Shown in pieces: positions 52,595 through 62,592 of a stretch of 64,000 bases of DNA. Made by a program: the position numbers and the translations under genes. Every line of letters starts with the position of its first letter. Positions within the stretch are counted from its first letter, which is position 1. The notes under the pieces are model-generated. The model saw nothing but the letters and a program-made list of their open reading frames with translations, did not search any database and had not been told where the DNA came from. Source of the stretch: Massilia psychrophila (GTDB lineage: Bacteria > Pseudomonadota > Gammaproteobacteria > Burkholderiales > Burkholderiaceae_D); assembly GCF_002760665.1 (NCBI RefSeq), contig NZ_PDOB01000008.1, positions 1 through 64,000 on the forward strand, read 5' to 3'.

Positions 52595-55500
52595 CTAGTA
52601 CTCGACCGCTACTTCCTTCGCCCCCAGCACCTGCTCGAGCGCCAATGCCAGCGCGTCTGACGGCGCCACCCGCCACTCGTCGCCCAACTGCAGCGTGCAC
52701 TCCACGCCCTGCGGCTTGATGCGCATGGCCACCGGCAGACCGTCGGCATTGCGGTACGGCAGCAAGACTTCGGCCACCTTTGCCGGGCTTACCGTGCAGG
52801 CGATCGACATCGCCAGCCGGTGGCCGTACTGGATGCGCGACATCGCGATGTCGAACACCTTCTCGGCGGTAATCCGCAAGCCGCCGTTGAAGCGGTCTTC
52901 CGACACTTTTCCCACTACCAGCAGGAACTCGTCTTCCTTGAAGATGTTCTTGTTGGCGTCGAAGACTTCGCTGTAGACGGTGACCTCGACCACCGCGGTC
53001 TTGTCGTCCAGCGAAACGATCAGGATCCGGCCGCGCTGCGTCATCTGGCTGCGTACGCCCGTGATCACGCCGCACAGCATGCGCGGCTCGCGCGACGGGT
53101 CGAGGTCGGCCAGCTTGGTGCGCGCGAAACGGCGCACTTCCGGCGCATAGGTATCGAACATATGGCCCGACAGGTAAAAGCCGAGCGCGATTTTTTCTTC
53201 GGACAGCTTTTGCTTCTCGGTCCACGCAGCCGCCTTGACGTACTCGGGCGGCGCCACCAGGTCGCTGTTGTCGTCGCCGAACAGGCTGACCTGGTTGATC
53301 GCCTTGTGCGCCTGGTCGGCGCATTCCACCGCAAAGGCGACCGAGGCGAGCAGGATCGCGCGGTCGACGCCGAAGCAATCCATCGCGCCGGCGCGAATCA
53401 AGGACTCGATGGTGCGGCGGTTGATCTGCTTGCGGTCGACCCGCTTGCAAAAATCGAACAGGTCGGTGAACGCCCCACCACTGGTACGCGCCGCGATGAT
53501 CGCTTCGATCGCCGACTGGCCCGATCCCTTGACCGCGCCGAGTCCATAGCGGATATGAGTGACGCGCTTGCCGGTGATCGACGGCGCCGCCCCTTCCGGC
53601 GTGAAGCGGTAGTCGGAGTGGTTGATATCGGGCGGCAGCAAGGTCAGGTTGCAGACGTCGATCGCGTCCTCGACCAGGATCTTGATCTTGTCGGTGTCGT
53701 CCATCGCCAGCGACAGGTTGGCCGCCATGAACGCGGCGGTATGGTGGGCTTTCAGGTACGCGGTGTGGTACGACAGCAGGGCGTAGGCGGCAGCGTGCGA
53801 CTTGTTGAAGCCGTAGCCGGCGAATTTTTCCATCAGGTCGAAGATCTCGTCGGCCTTTTGTGCGGTGAGGCCGTCCTTGGCGGCGCCGGCGCGGAAAATC
53901 TCGCGGTGCTCGGCCATCTCCTCGGCCTTCTTCTTGCCCATCGCCCGGCGCAGCATGTCGGCGCCGCCGAGCGAGTAACCGCCGACGATCTGCGCCATCT
54001 GCATGACCTGCTCCTGGTAAACCATGATGCCGTACGTCTCGGACAGGATGGCCTCGGTGCGCGGGTCGGGATAATCGAATTTTTCGCCGTGCTTGCGCTT
54101 GCAGAAGTCCGGGATCAGGTCCATCGGGCCCGGACGGTACAGCGCCACGAGCGCGATGATGTCCTCGAAACGGTCGGGCCGCGCGTCTTTCAGCATGCCC
54201 TGCATGCCACGCGACTCGAGCTGGAAGATGGCAACCGTTTTGGCCTTGGTCAGCAGGTCGTACGACGCCCGGTCGTTGAGCGGCAGGCGCGCCAGGTCGA
54301 AATCGGCATTGGCCGGGTCGAGCTGCTTGATGTAGCGCACCGCGCGGTCGAGGATGGTGAGCGTGGTCAGGCCCAGGAAGTCGAACTTGACCAGGCCCAC
54401 GGCTTCGACGTCGTCCTTGTCGTACTGCGACACCACGCCCGAGTCGCCGCCCTGCGTGTACAGCGGGCAGAAATCGGTGAGCTTACCGGGCGCGATCAGC
54501 ACGCCGCCGGCGTGCATGCCGATATTGCGGGCGATGCCTTCGACCTGCTGCGCCAGGTCGAGCAGCTGCTTCACTTCGTCCTCGTTTTCCAGCCGCTCGG
54601 CCAGTTGCGGCTCCTCGGCGATGGCGTCGGCAATCGTCACCGGTTTGCCCGGCTTGAACGGGATCAGCTTGGAGATGCCGTCGCAGAAATTGTAGCCGAA
54701 ATCGAGCACCCGGCCGACGTCGCGGATCGCGCCCTTGGCCGCCATGGTACCGAAGGTGGCGATCTGCGAGACCGCCTCCTTGCCGTACAAATCCTTGACG
54801 TGCTGAATCACGCGGTCGCGCCCTTCCTGGCAGAAGTCGATGTCGAAGTCGGGCATCGACACCCGTTCCGGATTGAGAAAGCGCTCGAACAGCAGGTTGT
54901 ACTGCAAGGGATCAAGGTCGGTGATCAACAGCGAGTAGGCCACCAGCGAGCCGGCGCCGGAGCCGCGCCCAGGGCCCACCGGCACGCCGTTTTCCTTGGC
55001 CCACTTGATGAACTCGGCCACGATCAGAAAGTAGCCGGGAAACTTCATGTTGCAGATGGTGTCGGTCTCGAACTTCAGGCGCGACTCGTAGCGCTCGCGC
55101 TCGGCCTCGCGCTTGACCGGATCGGGATACAGCTGGACCAGCCGCTGCTCCAGGCCCGCCTTCGATTCGGCAACCAGGAATTGGTCGATCGTCATGCCGG
55201 GTGGGGTCGGGAAATTCGGCAGCTGCGGCTTGCCGAGCGTGAGCTCCACGTTACAGCGTCGGGCGATTTCGACCGAGTTGGCCAGCGCCGCCGGCAAGTC
55301 GGCGAACAGCTCGGCCATCTCGGCCTGGCTCTTGAAGCGCATCTCTTCGTTGAAGCGCTTGACCCGCTTGGCGTTGGCCAGCATTTCGCCTTCCGCGATA
55401 CAGGTGCGCGCCTCGTGGGCGATAAATTCGTCGGGCGAGAGGAACTGGACCGGATGGGTGGCGACCACCGGCAACCCGAGCCTGGCCGCCAGCGCCACCG

Positions 55501-56155
55501 CGTGACGCACCTGCGGCTCCTGGTTCGGCTGGCCGGCGCGCTGCACCTCGATGTAAAAATGGCCGGGAAAAACCGCCGCCCAGCGCTGCGCGCAACGCTC
55601 GGCCAGCGCCAAGTTGCCGTTTTCGATGGCGATGCCGACGTCGCCGAAATGGGCGCCCGACAGCACGATCAGGCCATTCGCCTGCGACTGGCCGGGGTGC
55701 AAGGTCGATTCGCTGGTGGCCAGCGCTGCCAGCCAGTCCGGGTGGATTTCGGCGCGGCCCTTGTGCTGGTTGGTCAGCCACGCTTTCGACAGCAGTTCGC
55801 ACAGCTGCAGGTAGCCGGTGTGGTTTTTCGCCAGCAGCAGCAATCGCGAAGGCCGGTCGCGGTTGTCGTCGTTGGTGATCCATACATCGACCCCGATAAC
55901 CGGCTTGATGCCTTTGCCACGCGCCGCCTTGTAGAACTTGACCATGCCGAACAGGTTGACCAGGTCGGTGATCGCCAGCGCCGGCTGGCTGTCGTTGGCG
56001 GCGGCTTTGATGATGTCGTCGATCCGCACCAGGCCGTCGACGATCGAGTATTCGGAGTGCACGCGCAGGTGGACAAACCGTGGCGCCGCCGGTTTGTCCA
56101 ACGCTGCCACAGCTGCCGTACCGTGTTCACTGGCGTTCATGACATCCATGCTCAT
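52595..56155 (-). CDS. dnaE: DNA polymerase III alpha subunit
   Basis: A 1186-residue replicative polymerase. It has an N-terminal PHP domain (RFVHLRVHSEYSIVDG), the catalytic aspartates in VSMPDFDIDFCQEGRDRVI at about 430-445, GRGSGAGSLVAYSL, the palm and finger region, the helix-hairpin-helix region near GYGFNKSHAAAYALLSY, and an OB-fold domain at about 1000-1080. The stop lies just beyond the 53-bp array. AGGTGA precedes ATG 56155. Length and order match DnaE1. Confidence 0.97.
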   Translation of the reverse strand: MSMDVMNASEHGTAAVAALDKPAAPRFVHLRVHSEYSIVDGLVRIDDIIKAAANDSQPALAITDLVNLFGMVKFYKAARGKGIKPVIGVDVWITNDDNRDRPSRLLLLAKNHTGYLQLCELLSKAWLTNQHKGRAEIHPDWLAALATSESTLHPGQSQANGLIVLSGAHFGDVGIAIENGNLALAERCAQRWAAVFPGHFYIEVQRAGQPNQEPQVRHAVALAARLGLPVVATHPVQFLSPDEFIAHEARTCIAEGEMLANAKRVKRFNEEMRFKSQAEMAELFADLPAALANSVEIARRCNVELTLGKPQLPNFPTPPGMTIDQFLVAESKAGLEQRLVQLYPDPVKREAERERYESRLKFETDTICNMKFPGYFLIVAEFIKWAKENGVPVGPGRGSGAGSLVAYSLLITDLDPLQYNLLFERFLNPERVSMPDFDIDFCQEGRDRVIQHVKDLYGKEAVSQIATFGTMAAKGAIRDVGRVLDFGYNFCDGISKLIPFKPGKPVTIADAIAEEPQLAERLENEDEVKQLLDLAQQVEGIARNIGMHAGGVLIAPGKLTDFCPLYTQGGDSGVVSQYDKDDVEAVGLVKFDFLGLTTLTILDRAVRYIKQLDPANADFDLARLPLNDRASYDLLTKAKTVAIFQLESRGMQGMLKDARPDRFEDIIALVALYRPGPMDLIPDFCKRKHGEKFDYPDPRTEAILSETYGIMVYQEQVMQMAQIVGGYSLGGADMLRRAMGKKKAEEMAEHREIFRAGAAKDGLTAQKADEIFDLMEKFAGYGFNKSHAAAYALLSYHTAYLKAHHTAAFMAANLSLAMDDTDKIKILVEDAIDVCNLTLLPPDINHSDYRFTPEGAAPSITGKRVTHIRYGLGAVKGSGQSAIEAIIAARTSGGAFTDLFDFCKRVDRKQINRRTIESLIRAGAMDCFGVDRAILLASVAFAVECADQAHKAINQVSLFGDDNSDLVAPPEYVKAAAWTEKQKLSEEKIALGFYLSGHMFDTYAPEVRRFARTKLADLDPSREPRMLCGVITGVRSQMTQRGRILIVSLDDKTAVVEVTVYSEVFDANKNIFKEDEFLLVVGKVSEDRFNGGLRITAEKVFDIAMSRIQYGHRLAMSIACTVSPAKVAEVLLPYRNADGLPVAMRIKPQGVECTLQLGDEWRVAPSDALALALEQVLGAKEVAVEY

Positions 56156-56342
56156 TTGCTAATCACCTGCTGTGCGAAGAAGCGCTATTTTACCGCGACC
56201 GGGCGGACGGCTTCGGGGGGCTTCTTTGCTTGCATCTGATTGTCTAACTGTAAGCACATGTAAGTATCGTCAACGCAAATTTGTGCCGTGGCGTTTATGG
56301 ATCAGTTACACAAATTCATTCAACCACGCCAAGGACACCACC

Positions 56343-56699
56343 ATGAAAAACGTTACCGCCGCTTTGATCGCTACCCTGTTCGCCACCGCCGCTTTCGCCC
56401 AGACCCCTGCAGTGGTGAAGGCCGAAGCCAAGCAGACCGCCGCCGTCGTCAAGGCTGACACCAAGGAAGTGAAAGCCGACGTCAAGGCCGATGCGAAACT
56501 GACCAAAGCCGAAGTGAAGGCCGACGCCAAAGTCGCCGTCGCCACCGCCGATGCCAAAGCCGACGTCGCCGTCGCCAAGGCCGATGCCACAGCAACCAAG
56601 GCCCACGCCGAGCACAAGGCTGTCAAGGCCAAGCCCAAGGCAAAAGCCAAAGCGGAAACCGCTGAAGTGAGCGCTACCGCGCCAGTCGCTGCCAAGTAA
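56343..56699 (+). CDS. Small exported Ala/Lys-rich helical protein
   Basis: A 118-residue protein with a signal peptide (MKNVTAALIATLFATAAFAQ). The mature part is almost entirely Ala, Lys, Val, Asp, Glu and Thr in repeats of the form KADxKxxKADVKAD. It would form one long charged helix, possibly a coiled coil, with a Lys/Pro-rich KAKPKAKAKAETAE segment near the end. No catalytic features. It stands alone between dnaE and trhO with its own strong terminator. A periplasmic buffer, structural or cell-wall-linked helix is possible; function unknown. Confidence 0.75.
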   Translation: MKNVTAALIATLFATAAFAQTPAVVKAEAKQTAAVVKADTKEVKADVKADAKLTKAEVKADAKVAVATADAKADVAVAKADATATKAHAEHKAVKAKPKAKAKAETAEVSATAPVAAK

Positions 56700-56735
56700 T
56701 TGGTTAAGCAAGCGGCCAAACGCCGAATGTAAGAA

Positions 56736-56762
56736 AGACAGGGTTCGCCCTGTCTTTTTTTC
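56736..56762 (+). terminator. Intrinsic terminator with UUCG loop
   Basis: AGACAGGG (56736-56743) and CCCTGTCT (56748-56755) pair around a TTCG tetraloop, followed by a T run to about 56762. It ends the small Ala/Lys-rich gene. Confidence 0.95.
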
Positions 56763-56822
56763 GCTTTTTTTGCGCGGCGTGTCGACCAGCAGCGGGTGAG
56801 GCTGCGTCGCAAGCGTGGGGCT

Positions 56823-56828
56823 TATAAT
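56823..56828 (+). promoter_or_regulatory. Consensus -10 element of trhO
   Basis: TATAAT lies only 5 bases before the first in-frame ATG (56834). Transcription would start about 56835, which argues that translation begins at the next ATG, 56861. No good -35 hexamer is present 16-18 bases upstream. Confidence 0.5.
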
Positions 56829-56860
56829 AGCGGATGTCCCCGCCTCTTCCGTTAGCCACT

Positions 56861-57760
56861 ATGCAAGCCACCATCGATCACGCTGCGTCCGCCGAGGAGC
56901 AAGCCATCGCCGCCGCGGCCGCGCACGTCAACATCGCCGCCTACAAATTCGTCACCTTCGACAACATCGAAGCGATGCGCCCGCAGTACCAGGCCTTGTG
57001 CATGGAACTGGGCCTGAAAGGCACCATCCTGCTCACGCCCGAAGGGATCAACCTGTTCCTGTCGGGCCCGCGCTCGCAGATCGACAACTTCCTGGCGTGG
57101 CTGCGCAGCGACCCGCGTTTTGCCGACATCGAAGTGAAGGAAAGTTATTCGGAAGAGCAGTCGCACAAGCGCATGCTGGTGAAGATCAAGAACGAAATCA
57201 TTACCATGCGCATGCCGCTGATCAAACCGGAGCTGGGGCGCGCGCCGGCGGTGGCGCCACTCACCCTCAAGCGCTGGCTCGACCAGGGCCACGACGACAA
57301 CGGCAAGCCGGTCGTGATGGTTGACACCCGCAACGCGTTCGAAGTCGACGTCGGCACGTTCAACAATACGATCGACTACCGCATCGCCAAGTTCACCGAG
57401 TTCCCGCAAGCGATCGCGGCGAACAGGGACGCGCTGGCCGACAAGACCGTGGTCACCTTCTGCACCGGCGGCATCCGCTGCGAGAAGGCGGCGATCCACA
57501 TGCAGAACATCGGCTACGACAGCGTGTACCAGTTAGAGGGCGGCATCCTGAAGTACTTCGAGGACGTCGGCGGCGCGCACTACACGGGCGACTGCTTCGT
57601 GTTCGACTACCGCACCGCGCTCAATCCACAGCTCGAGCCGACCGTCACGGTGCAGTGCTTCGCCTGCCGCGCGGTGGTGACGCCGCGCCAGCAGTTGTCG
57701 CCGCAGTATGTGTACGAGGTGTCATGCCCGCAGTGCGCGCCGGAAGGCGACGCCCGTTAG
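56861..57760 (+). CDS. trhO: tRNA uridine-34 hydroxylase, rhodanese-domain (TrhO/YceA family)
   Basis: A 299-residue protein: N-terminal acylphosphatase-like domain ([38 protein letters not shown]), then a rhodanese domain with active-site Cys201 in [12 protein letters not shown] Cys-rich end ([15 protein letters not shown]) follows. The family makes 5-hydroxyuridine at the wobble position of tRNA using oxygen. ATG 56861 is preferred to 56834 because of the -10 box. The TAG stop overlaps the TAA of the convergent tolC-like gene. Confidence 0.87.
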   Translation: MQATIDHAASAEEQAIAAAAAHVNIAAYKFVTFDNIEAMRPQYQALCMELGLKGTILLTPEGINLFLSGPRSQIDNFLAWLRSDPRFADIEVKESYSEEQSHKRMLVKIKNEIITMRMPLIKPELGRAPAVAPLTLKRWLDQGHDDNGKPVVMVDTRNAFEVDVGTFNNTIDYRIAKFTEFPQAIAANRDALADKTVVTFCTGGIRCEKAAIHMQNIGYDSVYQLEGGILKYFEDVGGAHYTGDCFVFDYRTALNPQLEPTVTVQCFACRAVVTPRQQLSPQYVYEVSCPQCAPEGDAR

Positions 57761-59109
57761 CGGAAGTAAGCCGCCACCTCGCCGACGTCGGCCGGGCTCA
57801 ACGTGCCGGCGGCGGCGCGCAGGCGCAGCAGCGCAATCAGGTAGCCGTAGCGCGCCTGCGCCAAGTCACGCTGGACGCCGGTCAACTGCTGCTGCGCGTT
57901 GAGCAGGTCGAGGTTGATGCGCACGCCACCCTTGATGCTCTGCTCGGTCGCCTTGATCAGCAGCTTGGCCGACGTCACTGCCTTGTCGAGCGCCTCGATG
58001 CGCGCCACGCTGCTGTGCGCCAGACTGTGCGACCTGCGCAATTCGATCGTCACGCGGTCGGTGCGCGCCTGCAGGTCAGCCTTGGCGCGTTCGTAACCGT
58101 CGACCGCCTGGCGCGACAGCGCGCTGACCTGGCCGCCCGCATACAGCGGTACGCTGACCTGCACCCCGACCGAGCGGTTGACGCTGTTTTGGGTATAGGT
58201 GTTGACGGTTTCCGCATCGTTCTTGGAATAGGCGGCGACCAAGTCGATCCGCGGCGCGTGGCCGGCGCGCGCCTTCTGAATTTCCAGCCTGGCCGATTCC
58301 ACCATCAGCTGCGCCGATTGCAGGTCCGGGTTGTTGGCCAGCGCGATCGCCTTCCACTCTTCGAAACCGGCAGGGGTCAGCACGGCGAAGCGAAAGAGCG
58401 GGGCCAGCGGCTGCAAAACGCCCGGATCCATGCCGATGACAACCGCCAGCGCATTGCGGTTGACGTCGACGGCGTCGCGCGCTTCGAGCACCTGGGCCTC
58501 GGCCTGATCGAGCCGGGCCGCCGTTTCGAGCATCTCGGTGCGGGTGCCCTCGCCTTTTTCGAATAGCCGCGCGTTGGCCTTCGACTGCTCGGCGTATGAA
58601 TCGCGCTGGGCCTGCGCCAGCGCCAGCGTGTCGCTTGCCAGCAGCGCGTCGAGGTAGGCGCCGGCCACGCGCAGCACCACTTCGCCGCCATGCGTGCGCA
58701 GCTGCGCTTCGCTGGCGTTCGCCTGCACCCGGCTCTGGCGGTAGCGCGCGATTGCCTCCAGATTGAGCAGCGGCTGGCGCAGCGACACCGAGGCCGAGCG
58801 GCTGACGTATTGCGGATGCGTCAGGGTCGGGCGGCCAAGGAAATCCTCGCTGTTCAGGTCGACCCGGTTGCGGCTGGTCGAGTAGCTGGCGCCGATGCTG
58901 GGCAACAGGCCGGCGCGGCCGATAGCCACGTTTTCACGGGCGTACTCGTTCTCGTAGTAGTTCATCCGGTAGGTCGGGTCGTTCTTGAGCGCGGCCTGGT
59001 AGGCTTCGCTGAAGCTGACGGCGCCGGCGCCGGCGCTGCTCATCAATGCCACCACGCCGACCAGGCGCCGCAGCGTTTTCAGGCCATTCGGTTTCAAATC
59101 TGGCTTCAT
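57757..59109 (-). CDS. TolC-family outer-membrane channel of a type I secretion system
   Basis: A 450-residue outer-membrane protein with a signal peptide to about residue 31, then the two TolC repeats. Markers are [49 protein letters not shown] and [18 protein letters not shown]. It is the last gene of an operon with an HlyD adaptor (2 nt upstream) and a PrtD-type ABC protein, so it is the dedicated exit duct, not the efflux channel at the left end of the window. Confidence 0.92.
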   Translation of the reverse strand: MKPDLKPNGLKTLRRLVGVVALMSSAGAGAVSFSEAYQAALKNDPTYRMNYYENEYARENVAIGRAGLLPSIGASYSTSRNRVDLNSEDFLGRPTLTHPQYVSRSASVSLRQPLLNLEAIARYRQSRVQANASEAQLRTHGGEVVLRVAGAYLDALLASDTLALAQAQRDSYAEQSKANARLFEKGEGTRTEMLETAARLDQAEAQVLEARDAVDVNRNALAVVIGMDPGVLQPLAPLFRFAVLTPAGFEEWKAIALANNPDLQSAQLMVESARLEIQKARAGHAPRIDLVAAYSKNDAETVNTYTQNSVNRSVGVQVSVPLYAGGQVSALSRQAVDGYERAKADLQARTDRVTIELRRSHSLAHSSVARIEALDKAVTSAKLLIKATEQSIKGGVRINLDLLNAQQQLTGVQRDLAQARYGYLIALLRLRAAAGTLSPADVGEVAAYFR

Positions 59110-59111
59110 CC

Positions 59112-60473
59112 TTACTCCTCGCTCATGGAGGTTTTTGCGCGGTCGAACAGCGGCTTGAGCAGGTAGCTCATCATGGTGCGTTCGCCGGTCTTGATGAACA
59201 GTTCCACCGGCATGCCCGAACGGATGTCGAGTTTTTTGGCGGCGATCAATTTCGCCCCTTCCGGTGTCACTTTCGCCTTCATCTTGTAGTACGCGGCGCC
59301 GCTGCGCTCGTCGACGGTACGGTCGGCCGACACTTGCGTGACGACACCCGGAATGTGCGGCGTGCTGTTGGCGTTGAACGCCGAGAAGATCAGCTCGACG
59401 GGCAGGCCGGGGTGGATCTTGTCGACCAGGTTGACCGCCAGTTGGCCTTCGACGATCAATGGGTCGTCGGTCGGCACCAGGTCCATCAGCCGGAAGCCCG
59501 CACCGACCACGCCACCGCGGGTGAAGATGTTGAGGCCGACGACGGTGCCGTCGACCGGCGCCCTGACGTCGGCATTGGCCAGTTCGTAATCGAGGGCGGT
59601 CATGCGTGCGCTGAGCGCCTCGGCCTCGCGTTCGATATCCGACAGGATCGAGCGCACTTCCTTCTGGTATTCCTGGCTGCGCTGGTTGCGGCGCAGGCCC
59701 ATCTCCATTACCTGGCGCTGGGCGCGGCCGATATTGCCGATGTCTTCCGACAGCATGCCGCTGGTCTGCGCGTAGGTGCGCTCGATTTCCAGCAGGCGGC
59801 TGCGGGCGATGTAGCCGTCTTTTGCCAGGTCGCGCATATTGTCGAGCTGTTCCTTGAGGATCGCCATCTGCTGCTTCTTGCTGTCGCGCGATTCCTGCAG
59901 GCCCTGGACCTGGATTTTGAGCCCGGCGATGTTTTCATCGACCGCGCCAAGCTCACTTTGCAGCGCCGACTGGCGCGACGACAGCAAGCCGTTTTGCAGT
60001 GCCATGACGCTCGCCACGCGCAGGTCGCCTTTAAATTGCGCCAGCGCCGCCGGCAATGCCACGCTCTTGCGGTTTTCCAGTTCGGCGCGCAGGCGCGCTT
60101 CGGTGGCGCGCGCATTGAAGTACTGGGCGCGGGTAATGTCGACCTGCGATTTGGCCTGTACGCCGTTCATCCGCACCAGTACCTGGCCGGCCTTGACGAC
60201 GTCGCCTTCGCGCACCAGGATGTCGTCGACCGTGCCGCCGGCCAGGTGTTGCACCGCCTTGCGGTTGGTTTCCTTGGTCACGGTGGCCGACACCGGCACG
60301 CCCTTGTCAAGCGGCGCCCAGAGCGCCCACAGCAGGAAGCTGCCGACGCCCGCAAGCACGATCCACCATCCGACCCGGCTGTAAGCGCCGGCGTCGGTGT
60401 TTACCGTCAGCGGCGCGACGTCGTGTGCAATGACGTCAAGGGCCGGTTCGTTTTTCAAAAGCTTCATGGTCAT
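59112..60473 (-). CDS. HlyD-family type I secretion adaptor
   Basis: A 453-residue membrane-fusion protein (PrtE type). A single transmembrane helix at about residues 36-55 ([19 protein letters not shown]) is followed by [17 protein letters not shown] and [20 protein letters not shown] (lipoyl half). A long coiled-coil hairpin spans about 100-290, then the second half with [13 protein letters not shown] and the family end [20 protein letters not shown]. It overlaps the PrtD-type gene by 4 nt (ATGA). Confidence 0.93.
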   Translation of the reverse strand: MTMKLLKNEPALDVIAHDVAPLTVNTDAGAYSRVGWWIVLAGVGSFLLWALWAPLDKGVPVSATVTKETNRKAVQHLAGGTVDDILVREGDVVKAGQVLVRMNGVQAKSQVDITRAQYFNARATEARLRAELENRKSVALPAALAQFKGDLRVASVMALQNGLLSSRQSALQSELGAVDENIAGLKIQVQGLQESRDSKKQQMAILKEQLDNMRDLAKDGYIARSRLLEIERTYAQTSGMLSEDIGNIGRAQRQVMEMGLRRNQRSQEYQKEVRSILSDIEREAEALSARMTALDYELANADVRAPVDGTVVGLNIFTRGGVVGAGFRLMDLVPTDDPLIVEGQLAVNLVDKIHPGLPVELIFSAFNANSTPHIPGVVTQVSADRTVDERSGAAYYKMKAKVTPEGAKLIAAKKLDIRSGMPVELFIKTGERTMMSYLLKPLFDRAKTSMSEE

Positions 60474-62278
60474 TCCTGTTCCGTTGTAGCGACGGCATCC
60501 TGGGCGCGCTGGGCTGCCAGGGCCTCTTGTTCGGCCTGCTGCTGCTGCTGTTGCGCTTGCTGATGAGCTTGCTGTGCAGCGGCCTGCTTCTGGTTCGTTT
60601 CCTGCAGGGCGGCCAGCACCTGGTTGGTCGGTCCGTACATTTCGGCGACGCCGTCACGCAACAACAGCAGTTTGTTGGTCACACCGATCGCGCTGGTGCG
60701 GTGCGTGATCAGCACGATGGTCTTGCCACGCTGACGCAAATCGTTAATCGCCTGCACCAGCGCCGCTTCGCCTACTTCGTCCAGGTTCGAATTCGGCTCG
60801 TCGAGCACGATAACGGACGGATCGCCGTACATGGCACGGGCCAGGCCGATACGCTGGCGCTGGCCGCCGGACAGGCCGGCGCCGCCGTCGCCGAGCAGCG
60901 TGTCGTAGCCTTGCGGGAAATGCAGGATCAGCTCGTGGACGCCGGCGCGCTTGGCCGCCTGCACCACTTTTTCCGGATCGACTTCGCCGAAGCGGGCGAT
61001 GTTGTCGCTGACGGAGCCACCGAACAGTTCAATGTCCTGCGGCAGGTAGCCGATGTGCGGCCCCAGTTCGCCCTTGTTCCAGGTAAAAATATCGGCGCCG
61101 TCAAGGCGCACCTTGCCGGCGAATGCCGGCCACACGCCGACCAGCAGGCGCGCCAGGGTCGACTTGCCCGAGCCGCTGGGGCCGATCACGCCGACCACGT
61201 CTCCCGGCGCGATACCAATGTTGAGGCCCTTGATCACCGCCACCTGGGAACCCGGCGGCGCGGCGCTGACGCCTTCGACGGTGATTGCGCCAAGCGGCTT
61301 GGGCAGCTCCATGCCGGCCGAACGCTCCGGATTGGCACCGAGCAGCGCCACCAGGCGTTCGTAGGCGCTGCGCGTGGTGCTGTAGCTTTTCCATACGCCG
61401 ATCACCTGCTGCACGGGCGCCAGCGCGCGGCCGACCAGGATCGAGGCGGCGATCATCATGCCGGGAGTGATTTTGCCCTCGATCGCCAGCAGCGCGCCAT
61501 AGCCGAGCACCAGCGACTGCAGCGACACCTGGACAAACTTGGTGACAGCGCCGACCATGCCGCCTTTTTCACTCGCCTCAGCCTGCAGTTGCAGGAATTT
61601 GCCGTGCAGCTTGAACCAGCGGTTGAGCAAGTTGGGCAGCATGCCCATCGACTCGATCACCTCGGCATTGCGCAAGTTGTTGGTCGCCAGCGTGGTCGAG
61701 GCGATCGCCATCGCATTCGCTTCGGCCAGCGGCTTGTGGGTGACGCGCTCATTGATAAACGCCAGTACCACCAGGACAACGGTGCCGCCCAGCGCGAACA
61801 GGCCGAGCGAGGGCTCGAAAAAGAAGATGACCAGCAGGTAGATCGGAAACCATGGCGCGTCGAAAAACGCAAACAGGGCGTTACCGGTAAGGAACTGGCG
61901 AATATTGGTCAGATCGGACAAGGCCTGGCCAGCATTGCCGCCAGCCTTTTTCAGGTTTTGCTCAAAAGCGGCGGTGTACACGCGTTTATTGAGTTTCATG
62001 TCGAATTGGACGCCGACCCGTACCAGAATAAAACTGCGCACCAGTTCCAGTGCGCTCATCACCAGATAGGCACCCAGCATCATCAGCGTCAGCATCAGCA
62101 GGGTGATCTCATTGCGGCTGGCGAGCACCCGGTCATATACCTGCAGCATGTAGATCGACGGTACCAGCATCAATAAATTGCTGATGGCGCTAAACGCGCC
62201 GATGGTAAAGAAAGTGTTCTTGAACATGGCGAGCGTTTGCTCGATTTCGTTCCGGACGGGAGAAGATTTTGATTTCAT
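60470..62278 (-). CDS. Type I secretion permease/ATPase (PrtD type) with Gln-rich tail
   Basis: A 602-residue fused ABC exporter. The transmembrane domain begins [20 protein letters not shown]; there is no C39 peptidase-like domain, as in PrtD. Walker [10 protein letters not shown] is at about 365-373, the signature [16 protein letters not shown] and Walker [13 protein letters not shown] follow. After about residue 560 comes a low-complexity Gln/Ala tail ([16 protein letters not shown]). ATG 62278 (MKSKSS) is chosen over an open extension to 62365. It drives export of a substrate with a C-terminal signal, probably the repeat protein upstream. Confidence 0.93.
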   Translation of the reverse strand: MKSKSSPVRNEIEQTLAMFKNTFFTIGAFSAISNLLMLVPSIYMLQVYDRVLASRNEITLLMLTLMMLGAYLVMSALELVRSFILVRVGVQFDMKLNKRVYTAAFEQNLKKAGGNAGQALSDLTNIRQFLTGNALFAFFDAPWFPIYLLVIFFFEPSLGLFALGGTVVLVVLAFINERVTHKPLAEANAMAIASTTLATNNLRNAEVIESMGMLPNLLNRWFKLHGKFLQLQAEASEKGGMVGAVTKFVQVSLQSLVLGYGALLAIEGKITPGMMIAASILVGRALAPVQQVIGVWKSYSTTRSAYERLVALLGANPERSAGMELPKPLGAITVEGVSAAPPGSQVAVIKGLNIGIAPGDVVGVIGPSGSGKSTLARLLVGVWPAFAGKVRLDGADIFTWNKGELGPHIGYLPQDIELFGGSVSDNIARFGEVDPEKVVQAAKRAGVHELILHFPQGYDTLLGDGGAGLSGGQRQRIGLARAMYGDPSVIVLDEPNSNLDEVGEAALVQAINDLRQRGKTIVLITHRTSAIGVTNKLLLLRDGVAEMYGPTNQVLAALQETNQKQAAAQQAHQQAQQQQQQAEQEALAAQRAQDAVATTEQE

Positions 62279-62388
62279 ATTTGCGGTGGACAGGACTGCG
62301 TTGAATAGCGTGGATCTCGCCTGGCGGGGGATCAGCTGCGCGGGGGAGAAACCGGCGGCCCGCATCGGGAAACAATCAGAGCGGAGAC

Positions 62389-62429
62389 ATTATCGCTGAA
62401 AATGAGCAAAAAATGTGATACCCGTCACA
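62389..62429 (-). promoter_or_regulatory. CRP-type operator and promoter of the type I secretion operon
   Basis: A perfect TGTGA-N6-TCACA site lies at 62414-62429. On the minus strand a -10 hexamer GATAAT occupies 62394-62389, placing the start of transcription near 62382 and the site centre at about -40. This is close to the -41.5 typical of class II activation by CRP-like proteins. The transporter genes would therefore respond to a CRP/FNR-family regulator (for example Vfr or Clp type). Confidence 0.7.
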
Positions 62430-62510
62430 AATTGAACAAGAAACGCGCGTTAGTGATGTTCTGCCGTAAAAGTATTAATGAATTAAAAATTTCGGCGTGG
62501 CCGACACCAT

Positions 62511-62537
62511 AAAAAAAGGCCAAGCTCGCGCTTGGCC
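62511..62537 (-). terminator. Intrinsic terminator of the repeat-protein gene
   Basis: GGCCAAGC (62518-62525) pairs with GCTTGGCC (62530-62537) around TCGC, and on the minus strand seven T follow (62517-62511). It lies 56 bases beyond the stop codon and separates the substrate gene from the transporter operon. Confidence 0.95.
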
Positions 62538-62592
62538 CCTCGCAGGGCGGCATTAACTGGCTGCCGCCCGTGATTCAGACTACGAACAAATC

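Noticed and set aside
52076-52719. Three overlapping open frames of 150-195 codons through the 53-bp array
   Set aside because: They arise because the unit lacks stop codons and 53 is not a multiple of three; products are repetitive and two run antisense into dnaE.
52820-56239. 1139-codon open frame opposite dnaE
   Set aside because: Mirror of dnaE caused by high GC; Arg/His/Gly-rich translation without any domain.
62279-62365. 29-residue N-terminal extension of the PrtD-type protein
   Set aside because: It has no match to the family start and the predicted promoter start (about 62382) leaves only a short leader there; MKSKSS with the following hydrophobic start fits the family.
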